Shown one piece after another: positions 35,501-43,454 of a stretch of DNA of 64,000 bases. Position 1 is the first letter of the stretch. Each line of letters opens with the position of its first letter. Origin of the DNA: Sphingobacterium sp. xlx-96 (GTDB lineage: Bacteria; Bacteroidota; Bacteroidia; Sphingobacteriales; Sphingobacteriaceae). The DNA lies in the NCBI RefSeq assembly GCF_011007365.1, contig NZ_WFKM01000001.1, positions 124,001 to 188,000 of the forward strand, written 5' to 3'. The notes under the pieces are model-generated. The model was not told the origin of the DNA. It saw only the letters and a list, made by a program, of their open reading frames with translations, and made no database searches. Both the position numbers and the translations under genes were made by a program.

Positions 35501-37016
35501 GATTACGGTTTATCAGGAGCAGGTGATGCTTTTGTCGCAAAAGTTGGCTGGGTTCTCCAAAGGTGATGCCGACGTACTGCGTAAGGCAATGGGTAAGAAG
35601 CAGAAGGCAGTACTTGATAAAATGAAACCTAAGTTTGTCGAACAAGCGGTAGAAAAAGGCCATAGTGCCAAAGTGCTTGAGAAGATTTGGACGGACTGGG
35701 AGGCTTTTGCAAGTTATGCATTCAACAAATCCCACTCCACATGTTATGCGTGGGTGGCTTATCAGACAGCTTATTTAAAAGCGAATTATCCTGCAGAATA
35801 TATGGCTGCTGTACTCTCTAATAATATGAATGATATCAAGCAGGTTACCTTCTTTATGGAAGAATGTAAACGAATGGGATTGCTCGTTTTAGGCCCGGAT
35901 GTCAATGAATCGCATTATAAGTTTACTGTAAATGAGAAAGGAGCTATTCGCTTTGGTATAGGAGCTGTGAAAGGTGTTGGTGCAGGAGCTGTAGATACGA
36001 TTGTGCAGACACGTAGTGAAGGACCCTATAAATCGATATTTGATTTCGCAAAGCGAATCGATTTACGTTCGGCCAATAAGAAAGCTTTTGAAAGTTTGGT
36101 GCATGCTGGCGGTTTTGATAGTTTTACGGATACACATCGTGCACAGTATTTTTATAAAGATGGTGACAATAGTACTGGGATAGAAAAGGCTATTAAGTTT
36201 GGCCAACGTTTTAAGGAAAATGAACAATCGGCCCAGGCTAGTCTATTTGGCGGAGGGGCGGCTGCCGATTTGCCAGAACCTGTCCTAGCGCCGTGTACAC
36301 CATGGGGACTGATTGAAAAGTTGAAATACGAAAAGGATGTAATTGGAATCTATCTTACGAGTCATCCGCTTGATAACTACAAGTTTGAGATCCAGTATTT
36401 TTGTAGTAATACGGTGAGGGATCTACAATTGATAAATAAAGTCAAAGCCTCTGAGGTAGAAGAAGATGTATTATTGGATTTCAATAGAATCAAAAATAAG
36501 GAGGCTGTTGTTGGTGGTATAATAGCCAATGCTGCTCATCGGGTTTCTAAAAATGGTAAGCCTTTTGGTTCTTTTGTGATAGAAGATTATTCCGATTCTT
36601 ATGAGATAGCTGTTTTTGGAGAGGACTATGTTAAGTTTAAAGGCTATTTGCAGGATGGTTATTTTGTCCAGATTCGAGGATTGGTACAGGAGCGTTTTAA
36701 GCAGGTGGGGAATTGGGGTTTTGAGATCAAGAGTATTCAATTACTGTCTGATCTACGTGATAAACTAGCAAAGAGTTTTACGATACAGATCGCTTTGCAG
36801 CAGCTTAACGAAGAGATGATCCGCGCGATTGATGGGCTGGTCAATGCGACAGTTGAAGAGGGAGAGTTACCCAATTGTAGTTTAAAATTTACAGTCATGG
36901 ATTTGCAGGAAGGATTTCTTGTCGAGATGCCGGCTAAAACAACTAAAATAAAGTTGACTAATGAGTTGATAGATGAGTTGGATAAAATGGAGGGTGTCAA
37001 GTATAAATTAAATTGA
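32598..37016 (+). CDS. dnaE: DNA polymerase III alpha subunit with fused N-terminal exonuclease
   Basis: This 1472-residue replicative polymerase begins with a DEDDh 3'-5' exonuclease (D6 and E8 in FDTETTG, GQNIGFDINI, closing HNATADVEAT near residue 170). The PHP domain follows (HLHNHSQFSVLQ at about 258). The palm domain has the catalytic aspartates in PDIDIDFDDEGRGRV (about 684-698), then the fingers (GVFQYESPGMQKYMKEL), helix-hairpin-helix and an OB fold (about 1300-1370). Proofreading may therefore be carried in cis. In E. coli the exonuclease is the separate DnaQ subunit. An OLD-type or PolC origin is excluded by domain order. The gene has its own -7 box. Confidence 0.97.
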   Translation: MYIIFDTETTGLPKRWDAPITDTDNWPRCIQIAWQLHDELGNLIEHQDYLIKPDGFDIPFDSEKIHGISTALATENGVPLQDVLVKFNEALSKAKFVVGQNIGFDINIMGSEFYRYNVESPMSGMPVLDTCTEVTANLLKLPGGRGGRFKLPNLTELHSYLFGVPFAEAHNATADVEATTRCFFELVRQEVFTAEDLQVDTGYFVDFKQHNPSAISTVGLKHINLKAASDAIRARDKSGQDIVIDEESLEALKNAAFAHLHNHSQFSVLQSTISIGDLVSAAAKYNMPAVALTDHGNMMGAFHFVSKVLAHNKDIEIKQKEEIEAGLAPTGQLIKPIVGCEFFVCEDRKDKTRKDNGYQIVFLAKNKNGYHNLAKMASAAYTEGFYYVPRIDKSIVEKYKEDLIVLSGNLQGEVPSKVLNVGENQAEEALIWWKQQFGDDFYIEVMRHGQEDEERVNETLIRLSRKHEVKLVASNNTYYVNKVDAHAHDILLCVKDGEKLSTPKGRGRGFRFGMPNQEYYFKSSEEMKKAFTNLPEAILTIQEILDKVEIFSLNRDVLLPKFEIPAEFQHAEDEVDGGKRGENALLRHLTYVGASKRYKEIDEVVTERLDFELATIERTGYPGYFLIVQDFIAEARKMGVSVGPGRGSAAGSAVAYCLGITNLDPIQYDLLFERFLNPDRVSMPDIDIDFDDEGRGRVMQYVIDKYGASQVAQIITYGTMAAKSSIKDTARVLDLPLSDANEIAKLIPNLKLSKIFNLEEKALKEVLRTEELDAVNRLKSLADGAGLEAETIKQARVLEGSMRNTGIHACGVIITPDDITNFVPVSLAKDSDLYVTQFDNSVVESAGLLKMDFLGLKTLTLIKDTVANVKLRHGVELDPDEFPIDDELTYELFQRGETIGVFQYESPGMQKYMKELKPTVFADLIAMNALYRPGPMEYIPSFIKRKHGIEPIVYDLDACEEYLKETYGITVYQEQVMLLSQKLAGFSKGDADVLRKAMGKKQKAVLDKMKPKFVEQAVEKGHSAKVLEKIWTDWEAFASYAFNKSHSTCYAWVAYQTAYLKANYPAEYMAAVLSNNMNDIKQVTFFMEECKRMGLLVLGPDVNESHYKFTVNEKGAIRFGIGAVKGVGAGAVDTIVQTRSEGPYKSIFDFAKRIDLRSANKKAFESLVHAGGFDSFTDTHRAQYFYKDGDNSTGIEKAIKFGQRFKENEQSAQASLFGGGAAADLPEPVLAPCTPWGLIEKLKYEKDVIGIYLTSHPLDNYKFEIQYFCSNTVRDLQLINKVKASEVEEDVLLDFNRIKNKEAVVGGIIANAAHRVSKNGKPFGSFVIEDYSDSYEIAVFGEDYVKFKGYLQDGYFVQIRGLVQERFKQVGNWGFEIKSIQLLSDLRDKLAKSFTIQIALQQLNEEMIRAIDGLVNATVEEGELPNCSLKFTVMDLQEGFLVEMPAKTTKIKLTNELIDELDKMEGVKYKLN

Positions 37017-37070
37017 TAAGGTATAGATATTTATTACAATCCGATTAGATTACAATTGTGGGCAATTGAT

Positions 37071-37078
37071 TATATTTG
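37071..37078 (+). promoter_or_regulatory. -7 box upstream of trxA
   Basis: TATATTTG ends 28 bases before the ATG. GAGGAT at 37095-37100 may serve as ribosome binding site. Confidence 0.5.
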
Positions 37079-37106
37079 TATTAAATTATAAAAAGAGGAT
37101 ATTATT

Positions 37107-37424
37107 ATGGCATTAGAAATTACAGATAGCAACTTTGAAGAGCTTGTTTTGAAAGCGGATAAACCTGTATTAATTGATTTTTGGGCAGAGTGGTGTGGTC
37201 CTTGTCGTATGGTAGGTCCGATCGTAGATGAGATCGCAAAAGAATACGACGGTAAGGCTGTTGTTGGTAAAGTAAACGTAGACAATAACCCAGAGATATC
37301 GGTTCGTTTTGGTATCAGAAATATTCCTGCATTATTGTATTTTAAAAATGGTGAAATTGTAGATAAGCAGGTTGGTGCAGTTCCAAAATCAGTACTGGCT
37401 GAAAAATTGGATAAGCAATTATAA
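37107..37424 (+). CDS. trxA: Thioredoxin
   Basis: This 105-residue cytoplasmic thioredoxin has the active site WCGPC (29-33), the preceding VLIDFWAEWC strand, the conserved cis-proline segment FGIRNIPALLYFKNG and the final GAVPKSVL helix. Length is standard. It follows dnaE by 90 bp with its own -7 box and terminator, so it is likely to be expressed independently. Confidence 0.98.
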   Translation: MALEITDSNFEELVLKADKPVLIDFWAEWCGPCRMVGPIVDEIAKEYDGKAVVGKVNVDNNPEISVRFGIRNIPALLYFKNGEIVDKQVGAVPKSVLAEKLDKQL

Positions 37425-37447
37425 AATTATTTAAAAATATATTTAGG

Positions 37448-37475
37448 AAAAGCACTCAGAAATGAGTGCTTTTTT
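37448..37475 (+). terminator. Intrinsic terminator after trxA
   Basis: AAAAGCACTCA (37448-37458) pairs with TGAGTGCTTTT (37463-37473) around GAAA, followed by T. Confidence 0.92.
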
Positions 37476-37526
37476 GTGTTCTATACTTTCTTAACCTACA
37501 TTAAGTTTTGGGAATGACAACCGTAT

Positions 37527-37561
37527 TATCTTTGTAGTGTAAACTTAAGGAGGTAATATAA
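37527..37561 (+). promoter_or_regulatory. -7 box and strong Shine-Dalgarno of the pirin gene
   Basis: TATCTTTG (37527-37534) is followed by AAGGAGG (37547-37553), eight bases before the ATG. Such a full Shine-Dalgarno sequence is uncommon in this window. Confidence 0.6.
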
Positions 37562-38425
37562 ATGAAAACTGTAGAAAATATTTTTAACCCAAAGCCAGCC
37601 CATTTCGTAGGAGATGGATTTAGAGTTCATAATTTTATTCCGAGTTATGCTCCGATGTCAAGGATGAGTCCATTTATTATGTTGGATTATAATTCAACAT
37701 ATAATTTTCCACCAAGTGCCATCCCTAAAGGTGTAGGTGTGCATCCACATAGAGGTTTTGAAACGGTGACTATAGCCTACAAAGGACGTGTAGAGCATGG
37801 TGATAGTTCTGGAGGAGGAGGTGTAATAGGTGAAGGGGACGTACAGTGGATGACAGCGGCCTCTGGTGTATTGCATAAGGAATTTCACGAAACAGAATGG
37901 AGTAAAACAGGGGGGGATTTTCAGATGGTACAGCTTTGGGTAAATTTACCAGCTAAAGACAAAATGAGTGCGCCTAAATACCAGGCGTTGGTGCATGCAG
38001 ATATACCTAAGGTAGAATTGGAAAAAAATGCAGGGATAATTGAAGTGATATCAGGAGAATATAATGGTATTAAAGGAGGGGCGTCTACCTTTACGCCTTT
38101 GCACATGATGAACGCTAAGCTTAACAAAGGAGCTGTTGTCGAATTTGATTTTCCAGCCCATTTCAATACAGCATTATTGGTTATCTCAGGGAATGTTACT
38201 GTGAATGATACATTTAAAGCTGCTACGGATAAAATGGTTCTATTTTATAACGATGGGGATAAATTCACTGTTAATGCGGATGATGATGCTATAGTTCTGG
38301 TGTTAAGTGGGGAGCCTATTGATGAACCAATTGCATCCTACGGTCCGTTTGTAATGAATACAATGGAAGAAATACAGCAGGCCTTTGAAGACTTCAATAC
38401 AGGCAAATTTGGAAATTTGGAATAA
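37562..38425 (+). CDS. Pirin family protein
   Basis: This 287-residue protein has the two-cupin pirin fold. The N-terminal cupin carries HPHRGFETVT (61-70), which supplies metal-binding histidines, with further ligands expected in the segments around EHGDSSGG and LHKEFHE. The pirin C-terminal half ends ASYGPFVMNTMEEIQQAFEDFNTGKFG. Bacterial pirins include quercetinase-like dioxygenases and redox-responsive regulators, and the role here is not determined. It is a single gene with a strong ribosome binding site and a terminator shared with the ABC-F gene. Confidence 0.93.
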   Translation: MKTVENIFNPKPAHFVGDGFRVHNFIPSYAPMSRMSPFIMLDYNSTYNFPPSAIPKGVGVHPHRGFETVTIAYKGRVEHGDSSGGGGVIGEGDVQWMTAASGVLHKEFHETEWSKTGGDFQMVQLWVNLPAKDKMSAPKYQALVHADIPKVELEKNAGIIEVISGEYNGIKGGASTFTPLHMMNAKLNKGAVVEFDFPAHFNTALLVISGNVTVNDTFKAATDKMVLFYNDGDKFTVNADDDAIVLVLSGEPIDEPIASYGPFVMNTMEEIQQAFEDFNTGKFGNLE

Positions 38426-38431
38426 ATAAAA

Positions 38432-38456
38432 AAAAGAGCGGTATACCCGCTCTTTT
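38432..38456. terminator. Two-way terminator between pirin and ABC-F genes
   Basis: AAAAGAGCGG (38432-38441) pairs with CCGCTCTTTT (38447-38456) with T/A tracts on both sides, serving convergent genes. Confidence 0.88.
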
Positions 38457-40088
38457 TTATTTTACCTTATACATTTCTTCACGCTGTGCTTGTACAGCTT
38501 CTGAATTGATGTATTCGTCATAGGTCATCAGCTTGTCTATGATTCCATTGGGTGTTAATTCAATAATACGATTTGCGACTGTTTCCGTTAATTCATGATC
38601 TCGAGATGTAAACAACATTGAGCCTTTGAAATCTTTCATGCCGTTGTTTAATGCTGTAATGGATTCGAGATCCAAGTGGTTTGTCGGTTCATCGAAGATT
38701 AAAAAGTTTGCACCTTGTAACATCATTTTGGAAAACATACAACGCATCTTTTCTCCTCCAGATAGAACAGATACTTTTTTCATAACCTCTTCGCCAGAAA
38801 ATAGCATTTTACCTAAGAAACCGCGTATAAACTGCTCATCTGCATCTGGATTGGATGTGTAGCCTCTTAACCAATCTACAAGATTGTCAGATACACCGTC
38901 AAAATAGGATGAGTTGTCCATCGGCATATCTGCAGGAGTGATGGTAATTCCCCATTTGATATCCCCTTGGTAATCTGTATCACGACCGGAGATAATATCA
39001 TAGAATGCCGAAGTAACCAAGGAATTGGCTCCTAATACAGCTATTTTATCACCTTTATTGATCATGAAAGTAATGTCTTTGAAGAAAACTTCGCCATTTA
39101 CTGTCTTGCTCAATCCTTCTACATGCAACGTTTGATCTCCAGGTTCTCTGTTCATCGTGTTGAACATGATAGCAGGATATTTACGATTCGAAGGTTGGAT
39201 TTCATCAATATTGATTTTATCTAAGGCCTTTTTACGTGATGTAGCTTGTTTTGATTTTGAGGCATTTGCTGAGAAGCGACGAATAAATTCTTGAAGTTCT
39301 TTTACCTTATCTTCTGTTTTCTTATTCTGATCTGCTCGTTGTTTTAAGGCTAGTTGTGAAGATTCGTACCAAAAAGAGTAAGCACCAGTATAGATCGTCA
39401 TCTTTCCAAAATCTATATCAACAGTATGTGTACATACAGCATCCAAGAAGTGACGGTCATGGGAAACGACTAGTACGATCGCTTCGTAAGAAGCTAAAAA
39501 GTCTTCTAACCAAGCAATAGTCTTAATGTCCAGGTCGTTGGTAGGCTCATCGAGAATTAAAATGTCAGGTTTTCCAAATAAGGCTTGTGCCAATAAGACA
39601 CGAACTTTTTGATTACCATCTATTTCTGAGACTAACTTATAATGGAATTCTTCTTTAATACCTAAACTGCTTAAAAGGGTAGCGGCATTGGACTCCGCGT
39701 TCCATCCGTCCATTTCAGCAAATAAGCTCTCTAGTTCTCCTGCACGCTCACCATCTGCATCAGAGAAGTCTTCTTTCATGTAGATAGCGTCTTTCTCTTT
39801 CATGATTTTGTACAGCTCTTGATTTCCCATCATTACAGTTTCTAAAACTGTAAATTCGTCGAAAGCATAGTGATCTTGACTTAAGACCGACATTCTATCT
39901 CCAGGAGTGAAAGAAACAGATCCTGTAGTTTGATCCACCTCTCCAGAGATGATCTTTAAAAACGTGGATTTACCCGCACCGTTAGCACCAATAATGCCGT
40001 AACAGTTTCCAGGAGTGAATTTTAAATTGACATCCTCGAATAGCACACGTTTGCCAAAACGAAGGGATAGATTGGATACATTAATCAT
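38457..40088 (-). CDS. ABC-F family ATPase, YbiT-like
   Basis: This 543-residue soluble protein has two ABC domains joined by a linker (about 240-290; FSANASKSKQATSRKKALDKI, matching YbiT), so it should act on the ribosome E site rather than transport. Domain 1 has Walker A GANGAGKST (34-42), Walker B ILILDEPTND and switch SHDRHF, but its signature reads SEIDGNQK. Domain 2 has an intact LSGGEK (about 441) and Walker B FLIFDEPTNH. Its P-loop is GANSLVTSAF (from 353) without the Lys, and the switch is TSRDHE with Arg for His. One composite ATP site is thus consensus and the other degenerate. A leaderless -7 box precedes the ATG. Confidence 0.93.
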   Translation of the reverse strand: MINVSNLSLRFGKRVLFEDVNLKFTPGNCYGIIGANGAGKSTFLKIISGEVDQTTGSVSFTPGDRMSVLSQDHYAFDEFTVLETVMMGNQELYKIMKEKDAIYMKEDFSDADGERAGELESLFAEMDGWNAESNAATLLSSLGIKEEFHYKLVSEIDGNQKVRVLLAQALFGKPDILILDEPTNDLDIKTIAWLEDFLASYEAIVLVVSHDRHFLDAVCTHTVDIDFGKMTIYTGAYSFWYESSQLALKQRADQNKKTEDKVKELQEFIRRFSANASKSKQATSRKKALDKINIDEIQPSNRKYPAIMFNTMNREPGDQTLHVEGLSKTVNGEVFFKDITFMINKGDKIAVLGANSLVTSAFYDIISGRDTDYQGDIKWGITITPADMPMDNSSYFDGVSDNLVDWLRGYTSNPDADEQFIRGFLGKMLFSGEEVMKKVSVLSGGEKMRCMFSKMMLQGANFLIFDEPTNHLDLESITALNNGMKDFKGSMLFTSRDHELTETVANRIIELTPNGIIDKLMTYDEYINSEAVQAQREEMYKVK

Positions 40089-40092
40089 GGCG

Positions 40093-40100
40093 CAAAGATA
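40093..40100 (-). promoter_or_regulatory. Leaderless promoter -7 box of the ABC-F gene
   Basis: TATCTTTG on the minus strand ends four bases before the ATG at 40088. Confidence 0.6.
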
Positions 40101-40122
40101 AGGTTTATTTTATTTACCAACC

Positions 40123-40848
40123 CTATTTTATGGCAAATTCGGTAGTGATGGTTCTCTTGAATTCGATCACTTCGGGCGCGATTTTAAACCCTTGTCCTCC
40201 AAAACCTTTGTTGTACGTATCTATGCGTTCGCCACTACTGTAACCTGTGGCATCGCTACCTGATCCGTCATTGGATAGGAATAGAAGTTTTCCTAGTCTG
40301 ACATCGGCTCTATCGGCAATTTTATTCGCAGATTTTAATGCATCGTCATAGGCGATCAGGTCGGCTTCTCTAAGGATGCTGTCAGCCTTAGAGTGATTAA
40401 ATTGAATCTGAGCGATGCTACTTATTTTTGTGTCTAATAATTTCGCGGTTAGCTCCGTGAACTTATTCAAATCATGAAGGACGAAATCTATAGTTTGTTG
40501 AGCTTGAAATCCTACAAATTTGTAATTGCTACCCACATATTGGTAGTCTTTGTTGGCCGATATACTACTGGTCTTGATATCCTGTTCTTTATTTCCAAAA
40601 CTTTCAAGTATACGCATTACTGTATCTACAGTCGCTTGTGTCTCTCGAACGGCATCCACCATTTTTGGTTTTGAAAAACTAGCGTTGATGGTTAATGTAA
40701 CTTGATCGGGCATTACGCGGATTTTTCCTTCGCCACTGACTCGGATATGGTTCTGATTTTCCGTATTACTGTTACTACAGGAAATAAATGTAGCAGTTGC
40801 AAAAATACATGTAATCAAAAGGGGAAGTGATTTGAATTGTTTTGCCAT
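40123..40848 (-). CDS. SIMPL (DUF541) domain lipoprotein
   Basis: This 241-residue exported lipoprotein has lipobox FISC with Cys24, then a SIMPL domain. The domain is recognised from IRVSGEGKIRVMPDQVTLTI at its start, VKTSSISANKDYQY-like segments and a C-terminal half with ALKSANKIADRADVRLGKL. The family is periplasmic and of unclear function. I start at the ATG at 40848, which gives the lipoprotein signal. An in-frame start 36 codons upstream would overlap the neighbouring exonuclease gene and lacks a signal. It is 52 bp downstream of that gene on the same strand. Confidence 0.88.
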   Translation of the reverse strand: MAKQFKSLPLLITCIFATATFISCSNSNTENQNHIRVSGEGKIRVMPDQVTLTINASFSKPKMVDAVRETQATVDTVMRILESFGNKEQDIKTSSISANKDYQYVGSNYKFVGFQAQQTIDFVLHDLNKFTELTAKLLDTKISSIAQIQFNHSKADSILREADLIAYDDALKSANKIADRADVRLGKLLFLSNDGSGSDATGYSSGERIDTYNKGFGGQGFKIAPEVIEFKRTITTEFAIK

Positions 40849-40900
40849 AATTTTATATTTAAATAAGGATGAAACTAGGCAATAATTTCCATAAATAATT

Positions 40901-42268
40901 TTACAGATTATACCCGATGTTTTTTTTGTGCACTTTGCTGGGGAATCGCTCCGCATATTGTAAAACCAACGTGTTCATGTAGAAGTTACTTATACATTTA
41001 TCTGCTTCAGAAATAAGATCTTCAATTTGGGTGTTTTGATTCTCTACATGGATAAAACCAAATGCAGCTAACTGATCATCCTTAAAATAAATGTAAGATT
41101 TTTCATCTAAACACCTCCCTTGATCCATAATTAGAAAAGTACTGCGTTGTCTAATTACTGAATCTAATGCTTGGTTTACTTGGTCATTATAATCTTTTAC
41201 AGCAGCAATGTTGTTGTAATCTACAGCTATTTTATGTTCTGGACGTACGGAGTAAAAATAACATAATTTTGGTGAGAGTTCATATTCATCCATTAATTTT
41301 AGAAGGAGCTGATTCGCTTCTATTGCACGTTCAAAATACTGTATCGCTTTGGCTTGCTTGTTGAATGTTGAAACCAATAAACGTTTGTAGCCTCGTTGGT
41401 CCTCGTATTCAAAGAGACCGAACTTAGGTTCAAACTTTTTTAACGCTTGATTGTGTATCGGCCAATGTTGCTTTATCATTTTACACTCCATGAGAAGTGC
41501 CATTAATTCGGTACCACTCTCTTGATAGTCAATGCGGTGAATTTCGTTAATGAATAATTGCCTTTTTTGAGAGCTATTATTTCCACTAAAGTGACTTAAT
41601 ACTCTCTTTTTTATGTTCACCGCCTTCCCTATATAGACTATTTTGTCGCTTTTATTCTTGAAAAAATAAATGCCAGCAGACTCTGGCAATTGCAAAAAGT
41701 CTTCTTGATTGATGTGAGTAGGTAATCTATGCTCTTTGGTGTTTTTTAGTGTTGTCCCAATAATTGACTCGGTATCGTTTTTTAGAAGTCTTTCGAATAG
41801 TGTGACCGTAGCCTCTACGTCGCCCATAGCGCGATGACGGTGATGAATCGGTATCTCTAGATTTTGACATAATTTGCCAAGACTATAGGAAGCTAGATTA
41901 GGGAAGATTTTGCGGGATAGGCGAACTGTACAAAGTTTTGGCGCCTTCCAGTCATAACCCGCTTTCTTGAGTTCTTGATTTATAAAAGAGTAGTCGAAAT
42001 TAACGTTGTGTGCAACGAATACACGCTTCTGTAATATGCTGTAGACTTTTTTTGCAATATCACTGAATGATGGAGCATGAGCAACCATATCGTTATTGAT
42101 TCCAGTGAGTGATTGAATATGATAAGGAATGATGGTTCCAGGGTTGACGAGTGTTTCGAATTTCTCTAAGACATGTTCTCCATTGTGTACTATAATAGCG
42201 ATTTCTGTAATTCCATTATCCCCTGCATAAGAGCCTGTAGTCTCTATATCCACTATTGCATATTCCAT
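40901..42268 (-). CDS. DEDDh exonuclease fused to a GIY-YIG (UvrC/Cho-like) nuclease
   Basis: This 455-residue protein joins two nuclease domains. Residues 1-165 form a DnaQ-like exonuclease with D7/E9 (IVDIETTG), D92 (AHNVNFDYSFI), H145 and D150 (HRHRAMGDVEAT). Residues 197-275 form a GIY-YIG endonuclease (GIY 199-201, VYIG 211-214, catalytic Glu probably in ESGTELMALL), as in UvrC and Cho. A C-terminal region of about 170 residues is of unknown function. It probably acts in nucleotide excision repair or related DNA processing. A TATTTTTG box lies four bases before the ATG. The fusion occurs in other bacteria. Confidence 0.92.
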   Translation of the reverse strand: MEYAIVDIETTGSYAGDNGITEIAIIVHNGEHVLEKFETLVNPGTIIPYHIQSLTGINNDMVAHAPSFSDIAKKVYSILQKRVFVAHNVNFDYSFINQELKKAGYDWKAPKLCTVRLSRKIFPNLASYSLGKLCQNLEIPIHHRHRAMGDVEATVTLFERLLKNDTESIIGTTLKNTKEHRLPTHINQEDFLQLPESAGIYFFKNKSDKIVYIGKAVNIKKRVLSHFSGNNSSQKRQLFINEIHRIDYQESGTELMALLMECKMIKQHWPIHNQALKKFEPKFGLFEYEDQRGYKRLLVSTFNKQAKAIQYFERAIEANQLLLKLMDEYELSPKLCYFYSVRPEHKIAVDYNNIAAVKDYNDQVNQALDSVIRQRSTFLIMDQGRCLDEKSYIYFKDDQLAAFGFIHVENQNTQIEDLISEADKCISNFYMNTLVLQYAERFPSKVHKKNIGYNL

Positions 42269-42272
42269 ATTC

Positions 42273-42280
42273 CAAAAATA
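42273..42280 (-). promoter_or_regulatory. Leaderless promoter -7 box of the exonuclease/GIY-YIG gene
   Basis: TATTTTTG on the minus strand ends four bases before the ATG at 42268. Confidence 0.6.
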
Positions 42281-42328
42281 CTAATTATATTAGTTGGTAG
42301 TGAGCAGATTTTTATTAATTTTATTGTA

Positions 42329-43405
42329 ATGAAAAAACGCTTAATATTCTTAATTGTCGGAGGCCTATTTTTGGGTAGCCTTTTTGCTCAAGGTCAAGGC
42401 AAAAGCTTTTACAAACTGCCAGTGTATGGTAAGTATTTTGAAACAACGGAGCAGTTTCATCGTGTTGATACTGTAAAATATGGAGATATGCCTACTGGCG
42501 TGAAAAAGCTGTATACGAATAGTGCAGGGCTATTTGTTACTTTTAGATCTAACTCTCCACAATTATATGCAAAGTGGTGTACCACAGATAAAAAAGTAGG
42601 ACTTAACCTCACTGCTATAGCAAATAAGGGATTAGACGTCTATATCAGAAATGGAAAAGGAATGTGGCAATATGCTGGTTCTAAGGGGACGATTAACTCT
42701 TGTGAAGAATCCTTGATTTTAGAGGACCTTGATAATACGGATAAGGAGTTTTTAATTTATCTTCCGCTATACGATGAAACTAAATCTTTAGAGATTGGAG
42801 TGCAAAATGGATCTAGTTTTGCCCCTTTGTCTAATCCTTTTAAAGGTAATATCGTTGTGTACGGGTCTAGTATTGTTCATGGGGCTTCAGCTAGTCGTCC
42901 AGGTATGGCGTATCCTGCGATTCTGTCGAGACGTACAGGGTTTAATTTTTTGAATTTTGGGGTGAGCGGTAGTGCGAAAATGGAGAAGGGAGTTGTGCAC
43001 ATGTTGGGAGATACCAATCCTGATTTATTTATTTTGGATTGTGTGCCTAATTCTTCACCCGAACAAGTTACGGAACGGACATCCTATTTGGTGTCTTACT
43101 TGCGCGATAAACATCCGAATACACCGATCATTATGATTCCGTCAGTAGTAAGGGAACTTAGTCATTTTAATCAGAGCTGGGGTAAGCGTAACACGCAGCA
43201 AAATGACAATTGGAAAGCGGAATACGATAAGCTCCTTGCGAAAGGTATGAAATCGCTTTATTATCTGGATACTGACCGTTTATTGGGGGATGATCATGAG
43301 GCGACTACCGATGGTACACATCCCAGCGATTTAGGTTTCATGCGGATGGTAGCGGAAATTGAACCTTTCGTACTCGATGTTATCAAGAAGCACCAGATCA
43401 ATTAA
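42329..43405 (+). CDS. Exported SGNH/GDSL hydrolase with N-terminal beta domain
   Basis: This 358-residue protein has a signal peptide (LIFLIVGGLFLGSLFAQ), an N-terminal beta-sandwich (about 25-170; SGNH_hydro_N-like) and an SGNH esterase domain. Block I is NIVVYGSSIVHGAS (nucleophile Ser180), block II has FGVSGSAKME, block III LFILDCVPNSSP and block V DGTHPSDLG (Asp328, His331). It probably deacetylates a carbohydrate or similar ester in the periplasm. The ATG at 42329 gives the signal peptide. The reading frame is open for 52 codons upstream, but that part overlaps the divergent gene. Confidence 0.9.
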   Translation: MKKRLIFLIVGGLFLGSLFAQGQGKSFYKLPVYGKYFETTEQFHRVDTVKYGDMPTGVKKLYTNSAGLFVTFRSNSPQLYAKWCTTDKKVGLNLTAIANKGLDVYIRNGKGMWQYAGSKGTINSCEESLILEDLDNTDKEFLIYLPLYDETKSLEIGVQNGSSFAPLSNPFKGNIVVYGSSIVHGASASRPGMAYPAILSRRTGFNFLNFGVSGSAKMEKGVVHMLGDTNPDLFILDCVPNSSPEQVTERTSYLVSYLRDKHPNTPIIMIPSVVRELSHFNQSWGKRNTQQNDNWKAEYDKLLAKGMKSLYYLDTDRLLGDDHEATTDGTHPSDLGFMRMVAEIEPFVLDVIKKHQIN

Positions 43406-43406
43406 T

Positions 43407-43444
43407 AAAGAAAAGGTCTAAGTAATTACTTAGACCTTTTCTTT
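43407..43444. terminator. Perfect palindromic two-way terminator
   Basis: A 38-base perfect palindrome (two 19-base arms, centre 43425/43426) begins just after the SGNH hydrolase stop and ends 10 bp before the aminotransferase stop. It serves both convergent genes. Confidence 0.88.
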
Positions 43445-43454
43445 CAGAAGAGTA

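Noticed and set aside
40849..40956. N-terminal extension of the SIMPL lipoprotein
   Set aside because: It overlaps the exonuclease gene and lacks a signal; the lipoprotein signal begins at 40848.
42173..42328. N-terminal extension of the SGNH hydrolase
   Set aside because: It overlaps the divergent exonuclease gene and removes the signal peptide that starts at 42329.
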